47,703 bases of DNA from an uncultured Bacteroides sp. (GTDB lineage: Bacteria; Bacteroidota; Bacteroidia; Bacteroidales; Bacteroidaceae), in the NCBI GenBank assembly GCA_937890825.1, contig CALADS010000093.1:1-47703 (forward strand), in the 5' to 3' direction. The notes below the pieces were generated by a model, which was not told the origin of the DNA, ran no database searches, and saw only the letters and a program-made list of their open reading frames with translations. Below are positions 33,189 to 40,936 of the stretch, one piece after another (the stretch's first letter is position 1; each line of letters starts with the position of its first letter). Both the position numbers and the translations under genes were made by a program.

Positions 33189-33587
33189 ATGAGCCTTACG
33201 CAGAAATATTATCTGATACAGACTTCCCTGCTGACCCTGTTGGTGGGCGGGGTAGGTGCGGCTGCCTATTATCATTATTGTCCGCATCATTATTTTGGCG
33301 GTTATCCCATCATTCCGCTGTTTTTTGGAGCAGGCGGGGTAATCACCATCTATCTGGTAGAAATGTGTCGTGCGCGCTCTCCGAGGCATCTGTTGCAAGT
33401 GTATCTGCTGATACGTGTGATGCGCATGCTGTTGTCGATCATTGTGATGGGGGTATGCTGTCTGGCTATGCGTACCGAGGCTCGTGCCTTTGTCATGACC
33501 TTCATCGCCAATTACTTCATTTATCTGATACATGATTCCTGGTTCTTCTTTACATTCGAGATGAACCATAAAAAGAAAAGTATATGA
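33189..33587 (+). CDS. Small membrane protein in the atp operon (AtpI position)
   Basis: A 132-residue protein with about four hydrophobic helices (LIQTSLLTLLVGGVGAAAYY, IIPLFFGAGGVITIYLVEM, RMLLSIIVMGVCCLAM, FVMTFIANYFIYLIHDSWFF) and a basic end NHKKKSI. Its position before atpB matches AtpI, a nonessential helper in c-ring assembly, but sequence resemblance is not strong enough to be sure. ATG 33189 is preferred to the 33156 start, which overlaps atpC. Its last codons overlap the atpB start (ATGA-type, 33584-33587), so translation is coupled. Confidence 0.75.
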   Translation: MSLTQKYYLIQTSLLTLLVGGVGAAAYYHYCPHHYFGGYPIIPLFFGAGGVITIYLVEMCRARSPRHLLQVYLLIRVMRMLLSIIVMGVCCLAMRTEARAFVMTFIANYFIYLIHDSWFFFTFEMNHKKKSI

Positions 33588-34717
33588 AACAAATGTTCAA
33601 AATATGGATGTGGATGCTGCTGGCATTGACTGTACCTCGGTTGCATGCCCAAGAGGCGGAAGCTGCTCGGGAACCGGTCGATGTAAAGGAGGTGGTATTT
33701 GGACACATTGGCGACTCTTATGAGTGGCATATCACCACGTGGGGACACACTCACCTCACGGTGCCTTTGCCTGTGATTCTTTACAGTTCCACCACCGGGT
33801 GGCACTGTTTCTCGTCGGCTCGCCTGGCGCAGAACGGCGGCAGCTACGAAGGTTTTCACCTGGCTCCCGCCGGTAGCCGCTATGAAGGCAAACTGGTAGA
33901 ACTTGATGCGGCTGGAAATGAAGTGCGTCCGTGGGATTTCTCCATTACCAAAGTAGTCTTTGCCCTGCTGCTTAATAGTGTACTGCTGATGGTTATCGTC
34001 CTCAGTGTGGCACGCTGGTACCGCCGTCATCCGGTGGACAGTCGGGCTCCCGGAGGCTTCGTAGGATTCATGGAGATGTTTATCATGATGGTTCATGATG
34101 ATGTTATAAAGAGCTGCGTAGGTCCCCGTTACCGCAAGTTTGCGCCCTACCTGCTTACAGCCTTCTTCTTTATCTTTCTGAATAATCTGATGGGGCTGAT
34201 ACCGTTCTTTCCAGGCGGAGCCAATGTAACGGGCAACATTGCTGTAACCTTTGTGTTGGCGCTGTGCACTTTTCTGGCTGTCAATCTCTTTGGTACGAAG
34301 GCTTATTGGAAAGATATCTTTTGGCCCGACGTGCCCTGGTGGCTCAAGGTGCCCTTTCCTATGATGCCGTTGATAGAATTCTTTGGCGTCTTTACCAAGC
34401 CCTTTGCTTTGATGATTCGTCTGTTTGCCAATATGCTGGCGGGTCACATGGCCATGCTGGTACTTACGTGCCTTATCTTTATATCGGCCAGTATGGGGCC
34501 TGCGCTCAACGGTTCTCTTACCGTAGCTTCTGTGCTGTTCAATATTTTTATGAATGGATTGGAGTTGTTGGTAGCCTTTATCCAAGCCTATGTATTTACC
34601 ATGCTGTCGGCCGTGTTCATCGGTTTGGCACAGGAAGAACCGCAGCACGAGAAAGCCGACAAGGCCCGTGCGGCACTGGCACCCGAACCCGAGCAAGCCC
34701 GTGAAACAGAAAAATAA
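33584..34717 (+). CDS. atpB: Fo ATP synthase subunit a, with exported N-terminal extension
   Basis: The stator subunit that carries the proton half-channels. The 377-residue chain is much longer than E. coli subunit a (271). Residues 1-22 look like a cleavable signal (MWMLLALTVPRLHAQ), and about 23-118 form a hydrophilic domain that would lie in the periplasm. Then come the helices, with the essential arginine Arg279 in FALMIRLFANMLAGH and the channel glutamine/glutamate helix NGLELLVAFIQAYVFTML. The C-terminus is charged (EEPQHEKADKARAALAP). Similar long forms occur in Bacteroidetes. The start overlaps the preceding gene by four bases. Confidence 0.95.
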   Translation: MKQMFKIWMWMLLALTVPRLHAQEAEAAREPVDVKEVVFGHIGDSYEWHITTWGHTHLTVPLPVILYSSTTGWHCFSSARLAQNGGSYEGFHLAPAGSRYEGKLVELDAAGNEVRPWDFSITKVVFALLLNSVLLMVIVLSVARWYRRHPVDSRAPGGFVGFMEMFIMMVHDDVIKSCVGPRYRKFAPYLLTAFFFIFLNNLMGLIPFFPGGANVTGNIAVTFVLALCTFLAVNLFGTKAYWKDIFWPDVPWWLKVPFPMMPLIEFFGVFTKPFALMIRLFANMLAGHMAMLVLTCLIFISASMGPALNGSLTVASVLFNIFMNGLELLVAFIQAYVFTMLSAVFIGLAQEEPQHEKADKARAALAPEPEQARETEK

Positions 34718-34775
34718 ACTATTTTAGATAGAATAAAAACGAAAAGAAAATTATAAACTTTAAAAATTTAAGCGT

Positions 34776-35033
34776 ATGTTATTATCCGTATTTTTGCAAG
34801 CTGCTGCAGCAGGTGTGGGATTAAGTAAACTGGGTGCGGCTATCGGTGCCGGTATCGCTGTAATCGGAGCCGGATTGGGTATTGGTAAAATCGGTTCTTC
34901 TGCCATGGAGGCCATAGCCCGCCAACCCGAAGCATCGGGTGATATCCGAATGAATATGATTATTGCCGCCGCTCTGATCGAGGGTGTAGCCCTGCTGGCT
35001 GTGGTAGTGTGTCTGTTGGTCTTTTTCTTATAA
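34776..35033 (+). CDS. atpE: Fo ATP synthase subunit c
   Basis: The c-ring protein, 85 residues with two helices and the polar loop IARQPEAS. Helix 1 has the glycine motif GAAIGAGIAVIGAGLGIG; helix 2 has the ion-binding Glu69 in AALIEGVALLAVV. The residues after the glutamate are Gly-Val, not Ser-Thr, and no helix-1 glutamine is at the Na+-site position, so a proton-driven ring is more likely than a sodium ring. It is 58 bases after atpB and 21 before atpF. Confidence 0.96.
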   Translation: MLLSVFLQAAAAGVGLSKLGAAIGAGIAVIGAGLGIGKIGSSAMEAIARQPEASGDIRMNMIIAAALIEGVALLAVVVCLLVFFL

Positions 35034-35054
35034 TCTATCAATTCCGAGAAAAGT

Positions 35055-35564
35055 ATGTCATTATTAGTTCCCGATAGTGGTCTGTTGTTCTGGATGTTAC
35101 TGTCGTTCGGAATCGTCTTTGTGGTACTGGCTAAGTATGGCTTTCCGGTCATCACGCAGATGGTAGAGGGGCGTAAGACCTATATCGACCAATCCATGGC
35201 CGTGGCGCGTGAAGCCAATGAACAGTTGGCCCGTCTGAAGAAAGAAGGCGAACAGCTGGTAGCTGCCGCCAATAAGGAGCAGGGGCGCATTCTGCGAGAA
35301 GCCATGCACGAGCGCGATAAGATTATCGTTGAGGCTCGGAAGCAGGCCGAAGCATCTGCCCGGCAGGAGCTGGCCGAAGCCCGCCGGCTGATACAGCAAG
35401 AGAAGGAAGAAGCTATTCGCGATATCCGTCGTCAGGTAGCTGTGCTTTCGGTGGACATTGCCGAGAAAGTGCTTCGGAAGAACCTTTCGAAAGAACAGGA
35501 ACAGATGGACATGATAGACCATATGCTCGACGAGGTACTGGCTGCCTCGCGAAACAAGCAATAA
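35055..35564 (+). CDS. atpF: Fo ATP synthase subunit b
   Basis: The peripheral-stalk subunit, 169 residues: a single N-terminal membrane helix (GLLFWMLLSFGIVFVVLAKY) followed by a long charged helix (RLKKEGEQLVAAANKEQG, ARRLIQQEKEEAIRDIRR), forming a dimeric coiled coil, and the delta-contact end SVDIAEKVLRKNLSKEQ. Length is normal. It lies between atpE and atpH in the operon. Confidence 0.96.
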   Translation: MSLLVPDSGLLFWMLLSFGIVFVVLAKYGFPVITQMVEGRKTYIDQSMAVAREANEQLARLKKEGEQLVAAANKEQGRILREAMHERDKIIVEARKQAEASARQELAEARRLIQQEKEEAIRDIRRQVAVLSVDIAEKVLRKNLSKEQEQMDMIDHMLDEVLAASRNKQ

Positions 35565-35601
35565 TCGTATATAGTAAGAGAGAATAAAAGGAAGAAAAGA
35601 G

Positions 35602-36162
35602 ATGGATATAGGAATTGTTTCGATGCGCTATGCCAAAGCGCTGATGCAGTACGCCTGCGATATGCAGGTAGAAGAAAGCCTCTACAATTCGTTCAAGATG
35701 CTGGAACACAGCTTCCGCACCCACCCCGATTTGCAGCAGGCGCTAGAGAACCCCATCTTGCCGCGGCAGGATAAATTCCGCCTCATCTGTACGGCAGCCC
35801 TGGGAGCCGAGTCGCCCTCGCGCGAGTTCAGCCGCTTCATGGCATTGGTATTACAGAATGGCAGAGAGAGCATGCTGCGCTACATCTGTCTCTGCTTTCT
35901 GCACCTTTACCGCAAGAGCCAGCACATCGGCGTGGCGCGGCTCACTACAGCCGTACCCGTCAGTCCGCAGGTGGAAGAGCGTATCCAGAACAGCGCTGCC
36001 GCCTTGTTGCATGCCCGTATGGAACTGCGCACCGAGGTGGACCCCTCGCTGGTAGGCGGCTTTGTATTTGATATCAATGATTTCCGGCTCGATGCTAGCA
36101 TAGCTACTCAGCTGAAACGGGTGAAAGAGCAGTTTATCGACAAGAACCGGAGAATTGTGTAA
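35602..36162 (+). CDS. atpH: F1 ATP synthase subunit delta
   Basis: The 186-residue stator protein joins F1 to subunit b. The start MDIGIVSMRYAKALMQYACD is the typical delta N-terminus; FMALVLQNGRESMLRYICL in the middle and the conserved C-terminal MELRTEVDPSLVGGFVFDIN (here with DFRLDASIATQLKRVKEQF) are clear. It is 37 bases after atpF and 18 before atpA. Confidence 0.95.
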   Translation: MDIGIVSMRYAKALMQYACDMQVEESLYNSFKMLEHSFRTHPDLQQALENPILPRQDKFRLICTAALGAESPSREFSRFMALVLQNGRESMLRYICLCFLHLYRKSQHIGVARLTTAVPVSPQVEERIQNSAAALLHARMELRTEVDPSLVGGFVFDINDFRLDASIATQLKRVKEQFIDKNRRIV

Positions 36163-36180
36163 TGCTTAAAAAATAGGAAT

Positions 36181-37779
36181 ATGTTATCAGGAGATATAAA
36201 GGTAAGTGAAGTGTCGGACATCCTGCTGAAACAGTTGGAGGGGATAGATACGCGGGTGCAGCTCGACGAGATAGGCACCGTGCTTCAAGTGAGCGACGGT
36301 GTGGCCCGCATCTACGGTCTGCGCAATGCCGAGGCCAATGAATTGCTGGAGTTCGATAATGGGGTGAAGGCCATTGTGATGAACCTGGAAGAAGATAACG
36401 TGGGAGCCGTACTGCTGGGACCTACCGATAAAATCAAGGAAGGATTCACCGTGAAGCGTACTCGCCGCATTGCATCTATCCGAGTAGGTGAAAGCATGTT
36501 GGGCCGCGTTATTGATCCGCTGGGTACTCCGCTCGACGGCAAGGGGCTCATCGGGGGCGACCTCTGTGAAATGCCGCTGGAGCGTAAGGCTCCGGGGGTA
36601 ATCTTCCGGCAACCAGTGAACCAACCGCTTCAGACGGGACTGAAGGCAGTAGATGCCATGATTCCCATCGGACGCGGACAGCGTGAGCTGATTATCGGCG
36701 ACCGGCAGACGGGTAAGACTGCCATTGCCATCGATACCATCATTAATCAGCGTGCCAATTACGAGGCTGGCGACCCCGTGTATTGCATCTATGTGGCCAT
36801 CGGACAGAAGGGCTCTACCGTGGCCACCATCGTCAATACCCTGCGTCAGCATGGTGCCATGGACTATACCATTGTAGTAGCCGCTAATGCCGGCGACCCT
36901 GCTGCCCTGCAGTATTATGCTCCCTTTGCCGGAGCTGCCATCGGTGAATTTTTCCGTGATACTGGCCGTCATGCCCTGGTGGTGTACGATGACCTTTCCA
37001 AGCAAGCTGTGGCCTATCGTGAGGTATCGCTCATTTTGCGCCGTCCTTCCGGACGTGAAGCTTATCCGGGTGATATCTTCTATCTGCACTCTCGTCTGTT
37101 GGAGCGTGCTGCCCGTATCATCAACCAGCCTGAAGTGGCTTGTCAGATGAACGATTTGCCCGAGTCGTTGCAAGGACGCGTTAAGGGGGGAGGCTCGCTT
37201 ACAGCACTGCCCATCATCGAGACACAGGCTGGCGACGTATCGGCCTACATTCCCACCAATGTCATCTCTATCACCGACGGTCAGATTTTTCTCGATACCA
37301 ATCTCTTCAACCAAGGCAACCGTCCTGCTATCGATGTAGGTATCTCGGTGAGTCGTGTGGGCGGTAGTGCACAGATTAAAGCCATGAAGAAAGTGGCCGG
37401 TACCTTGAAGATAGACCAGGCTCAGTACCGCGAGTTGGAAGCCTTTTCGAAGTTCAGCGGCGACATGGATCCTGTTACGGCTCTCACCATCGACAAAGGA
37501 CAGAAGAATGCTTGTCTGCTGGTGCAGCCCCAATATAACCCTATGCCTGTAGAAAAACAGATAGCCGTGCTCTATTGCGGCACACACGGACTGCTGAGGC
37601 GGGTACCTCTGGAGCGGGTAAATGAGTTTGAAACCCAATTTCTGGATTATCTGGAGCGTAATCATCGCACGGATGTGCTCGACGTGCTGCGTAGCGGAGT
37701 TATCAACGATCAGGTAAGCAGCTTGCTGGAGCAGTCGGCCCAGGCTGTGGTACGGATGGTGGAACAGGTAAACGAATAA
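36181..37779 (+). CDS. atpA: F1 ATP synthase subunit alpha
   Basis: The non-catalytic nucleotide-binding F1 subunit, 532 residues. The N-terminal contact helix ([20 protein letters not shown]) is followed by the beta-barrel, the Walker A [18 protein letters not shown] (about 177-194), [39 protein letters not shown] (the usual [20 protein letters not shown] is [20 protein letters not shown]), and the arginine finger region [19 protein letters not shown]. It is slightly longer than E. coli alpha (513). Confidence 0.98.
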   Translation: [532 protein letters not shown]

Positions 37780-37809
37780 CGCAAGAATCTATATAAACAG
37801 AACAGAAGA

Positions 37810-38700
37810 ATGGCATCACTAAAAGAGGTAAAGAACAGAATCAGCTCCGTGAAGAGCACGCGGCAGATTACGTCGGCCATGAAGATGGTGGCTTCGGCTA
37901 AGCTTCATAAGGCTCAGGGGAGGATAGAGAACATGCTGCCGTATCAGCGGAAGCTGAATGAAATATTGACGAATTTCCTGGGTACCGATGTATCGTTCGA
38001 TACGCCCTATACCCACGTGCGTCCTGTACAGCGTGTAGCTGTGGCCGTGTTCTCCTCGAATACCAGCTTATGCGGGGCATTTAATGCCAATGTGGTGAAG
38101 TGCTTGGAAGAGACGCTCGATGGCTATCGGCAGCTGGGGCGCGAAAACCTGCGGATATATCCCGTGGGAAAGAAAGTGGAAGAGGCTGTTCGTAAGATGG
38201 GCTACGAGCCTTGCGGTAGTTATCAGACTTTGGCCGAGAAACCCTCTTATCAAGAAGCCTATCAGTTGGCCGAACAGTTGGTGATGGCTTTCAAGAATGG
38301 CGAGGTAGACCGCGTAGAGCTGGTGTACCACCATTTTAAGTCGGCCGGTTCGCAGTTGCTCACCCGTGAAGTATACTTGCCCTTGGACCTTACACAAGTG
38401 CAGGCTCAGGCCGCAGCAGCCTTGGGACCCAATCGTCCGGCGTATCAGAACGATTATATCGTGGAGCCTTCGGTAGAAGAACTGGTGGCCAGCCTGCTGC
38501 CCAAAGTCTTGAGCCAGAAGATTTATACCGTGGTGCTCGATTCGAATGCTTCCGAGCATGCCGCGCGCATGCTGGCCATGCAGACGGCTACCGACAATGC
38601 CAATGAGTTGATACAAGACTTGACTAAGCAATACAATAAAAGCCGTCAGCAAGCTATTACCAACGAGTTGTTGGATATTATCGGGGGCAGCATGAAGTAG
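37810..38700 (+). CDS. atpG: F1 ATP synthase subunit gamma
   Basis: The central rotor shaft, 296 residues. Both terminal helices are recognisable: MASLKEVKNRISSVKSTRQI TSAMKMVASAKLHK at the start and RMLAMQTATDNANELIQDLT with ITNELLDIIGG at the end; the middle domain has VAVFSSNTSLCGAFNANVVK. It ends the operon. A GTCAC-type repeat starts only nine bases after the stop, and the likely terminator is at 38823-38874. Confidence 0.97.
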   Translation: MASLKEVKNRISSVKSTRQITSAMKMVASAKLHKAQGRIENMLPYQRKLNEILTNFLGTDVSFDTPYTHVRPVQRVAVAVFSSNTSLCGAFNANVVKCLEETLDGYRQLGRENLRIYPVGKKVEEAVRKMGYEPCGSYQTLAEKPSYQEAYQLAEQLVMAFKNGEVDRVELVYHHFKSAGSQLLTREVYLPLDLTQVQAQAAAALGPNRPAYQNDYIVEPSVEELVASLLPKVLSQKIYTVVLDSNASEHAARMLAMQTATDNANELIQDLTKQYNKSRQQAITNELLDIIGGSMK

Positions 38701-38708
38701 TGTTAGCT

Positions 38709-38791
38709 CATTTTTATTGTCACTATCGTCACTATTGTCACCGCTGCTGCTATCACCGCTGTTGCTGTTGCCGCCGCTGTTACTGCTGCGG
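38709..38791. repeat. GTCAC repeat element, copy 1, with a triplet-like tail
   Basis: The segment 38709-38741 (CATTTTTATTGTCACTATCG then TCACTATTGTCAC) is the first of three related copies in the atpG-kdsB interval. It continues as an irregular 9-base repeat of CTG/TTG/CCG/TAC triplets to 38791. The other copies are at 39539-39581 (inverted) and 39700-39742 (direct). On the minus strand it reads as Ser/Asp/Asn/Gly codons. Confidence 0.8.
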
Positions 38792-38822
38792 AAAATAGGG
38801 AAACAAAAGTCCTGTAATACCC

Positions 38823-38874
38823 AAACGAGTCGATTCGGTTTTTTTATTATACTGAAACCGGCTCGTTTTTTTTT
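38823..38874 (+). terminator. Terminator of the atp operon
   Basis: AAACGAG (38823-38829) pairs with CTCGTTT, and CGGTTT (38836-38841) with AAACCG (38855-38860), leaving a short internal loop; nine T follow (38866-38874). It is 120 bases after the atpG stop. Confidence 0.75.
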
Positions 38875-38966
38875 CTGCACGATTCCTCCTTCCGTATTGC
38901 TCTGTCGGCTGAGGCCCGTCTCTATATAGCCTGCCACTCCGCCGTGCAGTCATGCCCCGTCCTGCC

Positions 38967-39070
38967 ATATCCTTTTGCCGCTGGTGAATCCCCTTTGCTG
39001 TTCCTGAATCCTCTCTTGCATGGGTGAATCCTCCTTGCTGTTTTCTGAATCCTCCTTGCCGCTGACCCTG
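38967..39070 (-). repeat. Five-unit 20-23-bp tandem repeat with Shine-Dalgarno-like cores
   Basis: Five units start at 38967, 38987, 39007, 39027 and 39048. Most begin AATCC and contain CTCCTTGC or close variants. On the minus strand each gives a purine-rich core such as GCAAGGAGGATT; two units hold the exact sequence AAGGAGG. Unit lengths of 20, 20, 20, 21 and 23 break any reading frame, so a protein repeat is unlikely. Confidence 0.75.
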
Positions 39071-39156
39071 ATATTTCCGTGTTCTCACACTTCGTTTTTT
39101 GTCATAACCGTATTGCCTTTTTGAGCTGCGTGATTGGTATTTCTCTTTATCGATGA
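38967..39156 (-). ncRNA. Possible small RNA downstream of an orphan promoter
   Basis: A consensus promoter at 39192-39162 would start a minus-strand RNA about 39155. No convincing protein is encoded: the first ATG (39105) gives only six codons. The RNA would pass through the AAGGAGG-rich tandem repeat. The 3' end is unknown; no good minus-strand terminator is visible before atpG. Size and existence are inference from the promoter. Confidence 0.3.
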
Positions 39157-39161
39157 TGATG

Positions 39162-39192
39162 CAAAGGTACGGCAGCCGTCTGCAAAAACAAA
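39162..39192 (-). promoter_or_regulatory. Orphan consensus promoter in the atpG-kdsB interval
   Basis: On the minus strand TTTG (39192-39189), 19 bases, TACCTTTG (39169-39162): both elements exact. It points toward atpG, into a region without a gene. Confidence 0.6.
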
Positions 39193-39538
39193 ATTCTATA
39201 CCCCGCCAAGCTGTTAAAATCTGTAAAATTCCAACTACTATTTTCTACGAGGCTTTCTTACAGGATGTTATGCGCACAGGGCAGGGGAGGTGAGAAGAGT
39301 CTAGCACCGCCCTATAGGTCACACTATGCTTTCTGTGGCGAATAATATAATTTTCGTAGCCGGAGAGCTATCCTTTGTGCCAAAACGCAGGATTCGGGCC
39401 TGGATGAGGTACTTGCACTTCGCAATAGTCAAGCTGTGGGAGACAGGCGGCGCCATGCATTTGTATATGTAAGGATAATTCATATGTTAAGGTGGTTTTT
39501 GGCAAAACTATCTATCATCAGAAAGTTTTTCAATTTCG
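39193..39538. other. Non-coding stretch upstream of the palindromic element
   Basis: About 350 bases without a credible protein. Frames present have no start with context, low-complexity ends or no family resemblance. I could not match it to a known structured RNA (SRP RNA, RNase P RNA, tmRNA) by eye; an undetected RNA cannot be excluded. Confidence 0.35.
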
Positions 39539-39742
39539 GTGACGATAGTGACAATAGTGACGATAATGACAATAAAAATGGAGCTATCCCTTCCATCCGC
39601 CTCTCTCTATTTGGAGATTACTATATATATAAATATATATATATATATTTATATATATAGTAAAATTTGTATACAGTATTTTGCTTAGGGGGTGGGGTGC
39701 CATTTTTATTGTCATTATCGTCACTATCGTCACTACTGTCAC
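39539..39742. repeat. 204-bp symmetric inverted repeat built from two GTCAC elements
   Basis: The arms 39539-39581 and 39700-39742 are complementary at 40 of 43 positions. Their common centre (39640.5) is exactly the centre of the 46-bp AT palindrome. The 36-base segments between arms and palindrome are equal in length but not complementary. No transposase, terminal target duplication or ORF was seen. Confidence 0.85.
39618..39663. repeat. Perfect 46-bp AT-rich palindrome
   Basis: The sequence from TTACTATATATATAAA to its mirror image TTTATATATATAGTAA is fully self-complementary, with a TA-alternating core. It could extrude a cruciform or act as an easily melted site. Confidence 0.9.
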
Positions 39743-40033
39743 TGCAGGAGGGTGGAGTAGCAAGATGAGGCTATTTGTACTAATTGTAAAGAATTTATCA
39801 GAATGTAGAATGGGGCATAGAACCCGCGTTTACATAGAACCCGAGCATCTGTTTGAAATTTATGCAGAAAGCACTTTATCCGGCTTTGTTTGCGTATATT
39901 TCTGGTGCGTTTTCCTCAAAAAAACTCTCGGCCAAAGCACAGATAAAACAAGAAACAGTTTTCTAAAAAACTGTAAAAAAAAGCTTTCAAACAGACTTTT
40001 GCCAAAAGTTTTCGCCCTTTGCAAAAAAATAGC
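39743..40033. other. Spacer between the palindromic element and the kdsB promoter
   Basis: About 290 bases, increasingly A-rich toward 40030 (AAAAAA runs at 39965-39981). No gene with a plausible start or family was found. Confidence 0.35.
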
Positions 40034-40041
40034 TACCTTTG
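40034..40041 (+). promoter_or_regulatory. -7 box of kdsB
   Basis: TACCTTTG is an exact TAnnTTTG. The -33 region (TTTTCG, 40009-40014) is a partial match. The leader would be about 140 bases before the ATG at 40187. Confidence 0.5.
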
Positions 40042-40186
40042 CTGAATGCAGCTCTTTCGGAAGCAGGTAAGAAAACTGGATAATACTTTCAGAATGAAAT
40101 ATAAAACAGCTTCTTAAGCTTTGGGTGAACAACTGCGGAAGGAGAAGAGCAGAGCGAAAATGGAAAAAAATCAATAGAACAAAGAT

Positions 40187-40936
40187 ATGAAATTTTTAGG
40201 AATAATTCCGGCAAGATATGCCTCTACACGCTTTCCGGCCAAACCGTTGGCCATGCTCGGAGGCAAAACGGTGATTCAGCGAGTATATGAACAAGTATCG
40301 GGCGTGATGGACGATGCTTATGTGGCTACCGACGACGAGCGCATAGAAGCGGCCGTAAAGGCATTCGGCGGAAAGGTGGTGATGACCTCGGTACATCACA
40401 AGAGTGGCACAGACCGTTGTTATGAGGCCATGACCCGCATAGGAGGACAGTTCGACGTAGTGGTGAATATTCAGGGGGATGAACCCTTCATTCAGCCCTC
40501 GCAGCTGCATAGCATACAGGCGTGTTTTCAGGATCCCGCTACGCAGATAGCCACGCTGGTGAAGCCCTTCACTCCGCAAGACGGGCTGCAGGCGCTGCAG
40601 AACCCCAATTCACCCAAGGTAGTGCTTGATAAAAATCGCAATGCTCTGTATTTCAGTCGCTCGGTAATTCCCTATTTGCGAGGTGTAGACTCTGCTGAAT
40701 GGCTTAGCCGGCACACTTATTATAAGCACATCGGACTGTATGCCTACCGTACCGAAGTGCTGAAAGAAATTACAGCCTTGCCGCAATCATCGCTGGAGCT
40801 GGCAGAGTCGTTGGAACAGCTGCGTTGGCTGGAAAACGGCTACGTCATCAAGGCAGGCATCACGGAAGTAGAAACTATCGGCATCGATACGCCGCAAGAT
40901 CTGCAGCGTGCCGAGGAATTTCTGAAACAGCTATGA
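40187..40936 (+). CDS. kdsB: 3-deoxy-manno-octulosonate cytidylyltransferase
   Basis: Makes CMP-Kdo, which adds Kdo to lipid A in the cytoplasm. The 249-residue protein starts with the nucleotide-binding IIPARYASTRFPAKPLAML, has VATDDERIEAAVKAFGG, the KdsB motif HKSGTDRCYEAM, VVNIQGDEPFIQPSQL and YFSRSVIPYLRG, ending with HIGLYAYRTEVLKEI and ETIGIDTPQDLQRAEEFL. Length is normal. Its TGA overlaps the ATG of the next gene, an M16-type protein, so they are co-translated. Confidence 0.97.
   Translation: MKFLGIIPARYASTRFPAKPLAMLGGKTVIQRVYEQVSGVMDDAYVATDDERIEAAVKAFGGKVVMTSVHHKSGTDRCYEAMTRIGGQFDVVVNIQGDEPFIQPSQLHSIQACFQDPATQIATLVKPFTPQDGLQALQNPNSPKVVLDKNRNALYFSRSVIPYLRGVDSAEWLSRHTYYKHIGLYAYRTEVLKEITALPQSSLELAESLEQLRWLENGYVIKAGITEVETIGIDTPQDLQRAEEFLKQL

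Noticed and set aside
34776..35033. Sodium-type c-ring
   Set aside because: Glu69 is followed by Gly-Val and not Ser-Thr, and the helix-1 glutamine of the Na+ site is absent.
36187..37665. 492-codon open frame on the minus strand
   Set aside because: It lies wholly antisense to atpA, whose every motif is intact; the frame is a by-product of atpA codon use and resembles no protein family.
38068..38937. 289-codon minus-strand frame ending inside atpG
   Set aside because: Most of it is antisense to atpG and the rest is repeat DNA; no domain can be seen.
39436..39660. 74-codon frame with an Asp/Ser/Asn run and an Ile/Tyr tail
   Set aside because: The sequence is a literal reading of the GTCAC repeat and the AT palindrome; it starts at a GTG without context.
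38701..40186. Insertion sequence or prophage remnant in the atpG-kdsB interval
   Set aside because: No transposase, integrase or phage-like frame and no target-site duplication could be found; the repeats alone do not prove mobility.
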